6,298 nt of DNA from the NCBI GenBank assembly GCA_025455985.1, contig JALOLM010000186.1:1-6298 (forward strand), read 5' to 3'. Origin of the DNA: Candidatus Nanopelagicales bacterium. Its GTDB lineage: Bacteria; Actinomycetota; Actinomycetes; S36-B12; UBA10799. The number at the start of each line of letters is the position of its first letter. The first letter of the stretch is position 1. Shown here piece by piece: positions 5,930-6,298 of the stretch. The notes below the pieces were generated by a model. The model did no database searches. It saw only the letters and a program-made list of their open reading frames with translations, and had not been told where the DNA came from. A program made the position numbers and the translations under genes.

Positions 5930-6298
5930 CTACGGCAGGCTGGCGACACCCGCGGGCAGGAACCTGTGCCCGTTGACCTCGTCGCTGACACCGACCCGGT
6001 CGAGGTACGGCGTCACGCCACCGAGGTGGAACGGCCACCCGGCGCCGAGGATCATGCACAGGTCGATGTCCTGGGCTTCGGCCACGACCCCCTCGTCCAG
6101 CATGAGCTGGATCTCCTGGGCCAACGCCGTCAGCGCCCGGTCCCGGACCTGCTCCTCGGACAGTGGCGCGTCACCCTGCACGAAGAGCGCAGCTACCTCG
6201 GGATCAACCTCTGGAGTCCCGGAGTCGTATGTCCAAATCGCGGTCTTGCCGGCTTCGACGACCTTCTTGAGGTTGTCTGAGACGTAGAAGCGGTCCGG
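5930..6298 (-). CDS. 3-hydroxyacyl-CoA dehydrogenase (FadB/FadJ-like), C-terminal part
   Basis: The minus-strand frame is open to the right edge, so the start lies outside the window; 122 residues are visible, ending at TAG (5932-5930). It begins PDRFYVSDNLKKVVEAGKTA at the edge. Residues 51-92 (DRALTALAQEIQLMLDEGVV, then AEAQDIDLCMILGAGWPFHLGG) match the second C-terminal domain of multifunctional FadB-type enzymes, where E. coli FadB has a GLGFPPFHGG-type motif. It ends with PYLDRVGVSDEVNG and RFLPAGVASLP. These proteins oxidise L-3-hydroxyacyl-CoA with NAD in fatty-acid beta-oxidation, and usually carry an enoyl-CoA hydratase domain at the N-terminus, not visible here. A GTG inside the frame (6181) is not taken as the start because family sequence continues upstream of it. 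The gene converges on the GGDEF-EAL gene. Family assignment is firm; orthology to a named gene is not. Confidence 0.9.
   Translation of the reverse strand, partial: PDRFYVSDNLKKVVEAGKTAIWTYDSGTPEVDPEVAALFVQGDAPLSEEQVRDRALTALAQEIQLMLDEGVVAEAQDIDLCMILGAGWPFHLGGVTPYLDRVGVSDEVNGHRFLPAGVASLP

Noticed and set aside
5828..6280. 150-residue plus-strand frame at the right end
   Set aside because: It is antisense to recognisable 3-hydroxyacyl-CoA dehydrogenase sequence and runs through the inverted repeats; no family resemblance.

Overview
The window is high-GC, densely coding DNA with strong G/C preference at third codon positions. The gene content (AcnA-type aconitase, actinobacterial-style 1-deoxy-D-xylulose-5-phosphate synthase, FadB-like 3-hydroxyacyl-CoA dehydrogenase) points to an actinomycete. 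TANNNT -10-like hexamers sitting 6 nt upstream of start codons, as in leaderless mRNAs, fit this. I cannot place it more precisely.

Layout from left to right: the 3' part of acnA (1-1092, +), entering from outside the window; a 97-residue uncharacterised protein whose GTG start overlaps the acnA stop (1089-1382, +); a 311-base intergenic stretch (1383-1693) with a perfect 12-bp palindrome, repeated and inverted TGCCACCTT-type motifs and a G-rich tract; dxs, complete (1694-3607, +); a complete membrane-anchored PAS-PAS-GGDEF-EAL protein starting 21 bases after dxs (3629-5785, +); a 144-base convergent intergenic region with two inverted repeats (5786-5929); and the C-terminal 122 residues of a 3-hydroxyacyl-CoA dehydrogenase running in from the right on the minus strand (5930-6298).

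Aconitase (TCA cycle), DXS (entry step of the MEP isoprenoid pathway) and hydroxyacyl-CoA dehydrogenase (beta-oxidation) are central-metabolism genes. The most unusual one is the cyclic-di-GMP protein downstream of dxs. Its GGDEF active site is intact, but it has no RxxD inhibitory site at the expected place, and its EAL domain has lost several metal-binding residues. It therefore looks like a diguanylate cyclase carrying a non-catalytic EAL domain. It may be transcribed partly by read-through from dxs and partly from its own start-proximal promoter. I see no mobile element, CRISPR array, tRNA or rRNA. I see no clear evidence of a wholly new multi-gene system; the second-look items are the degenerate EAL domain, the small acnA-linked protein and the structured intergenic sequences.
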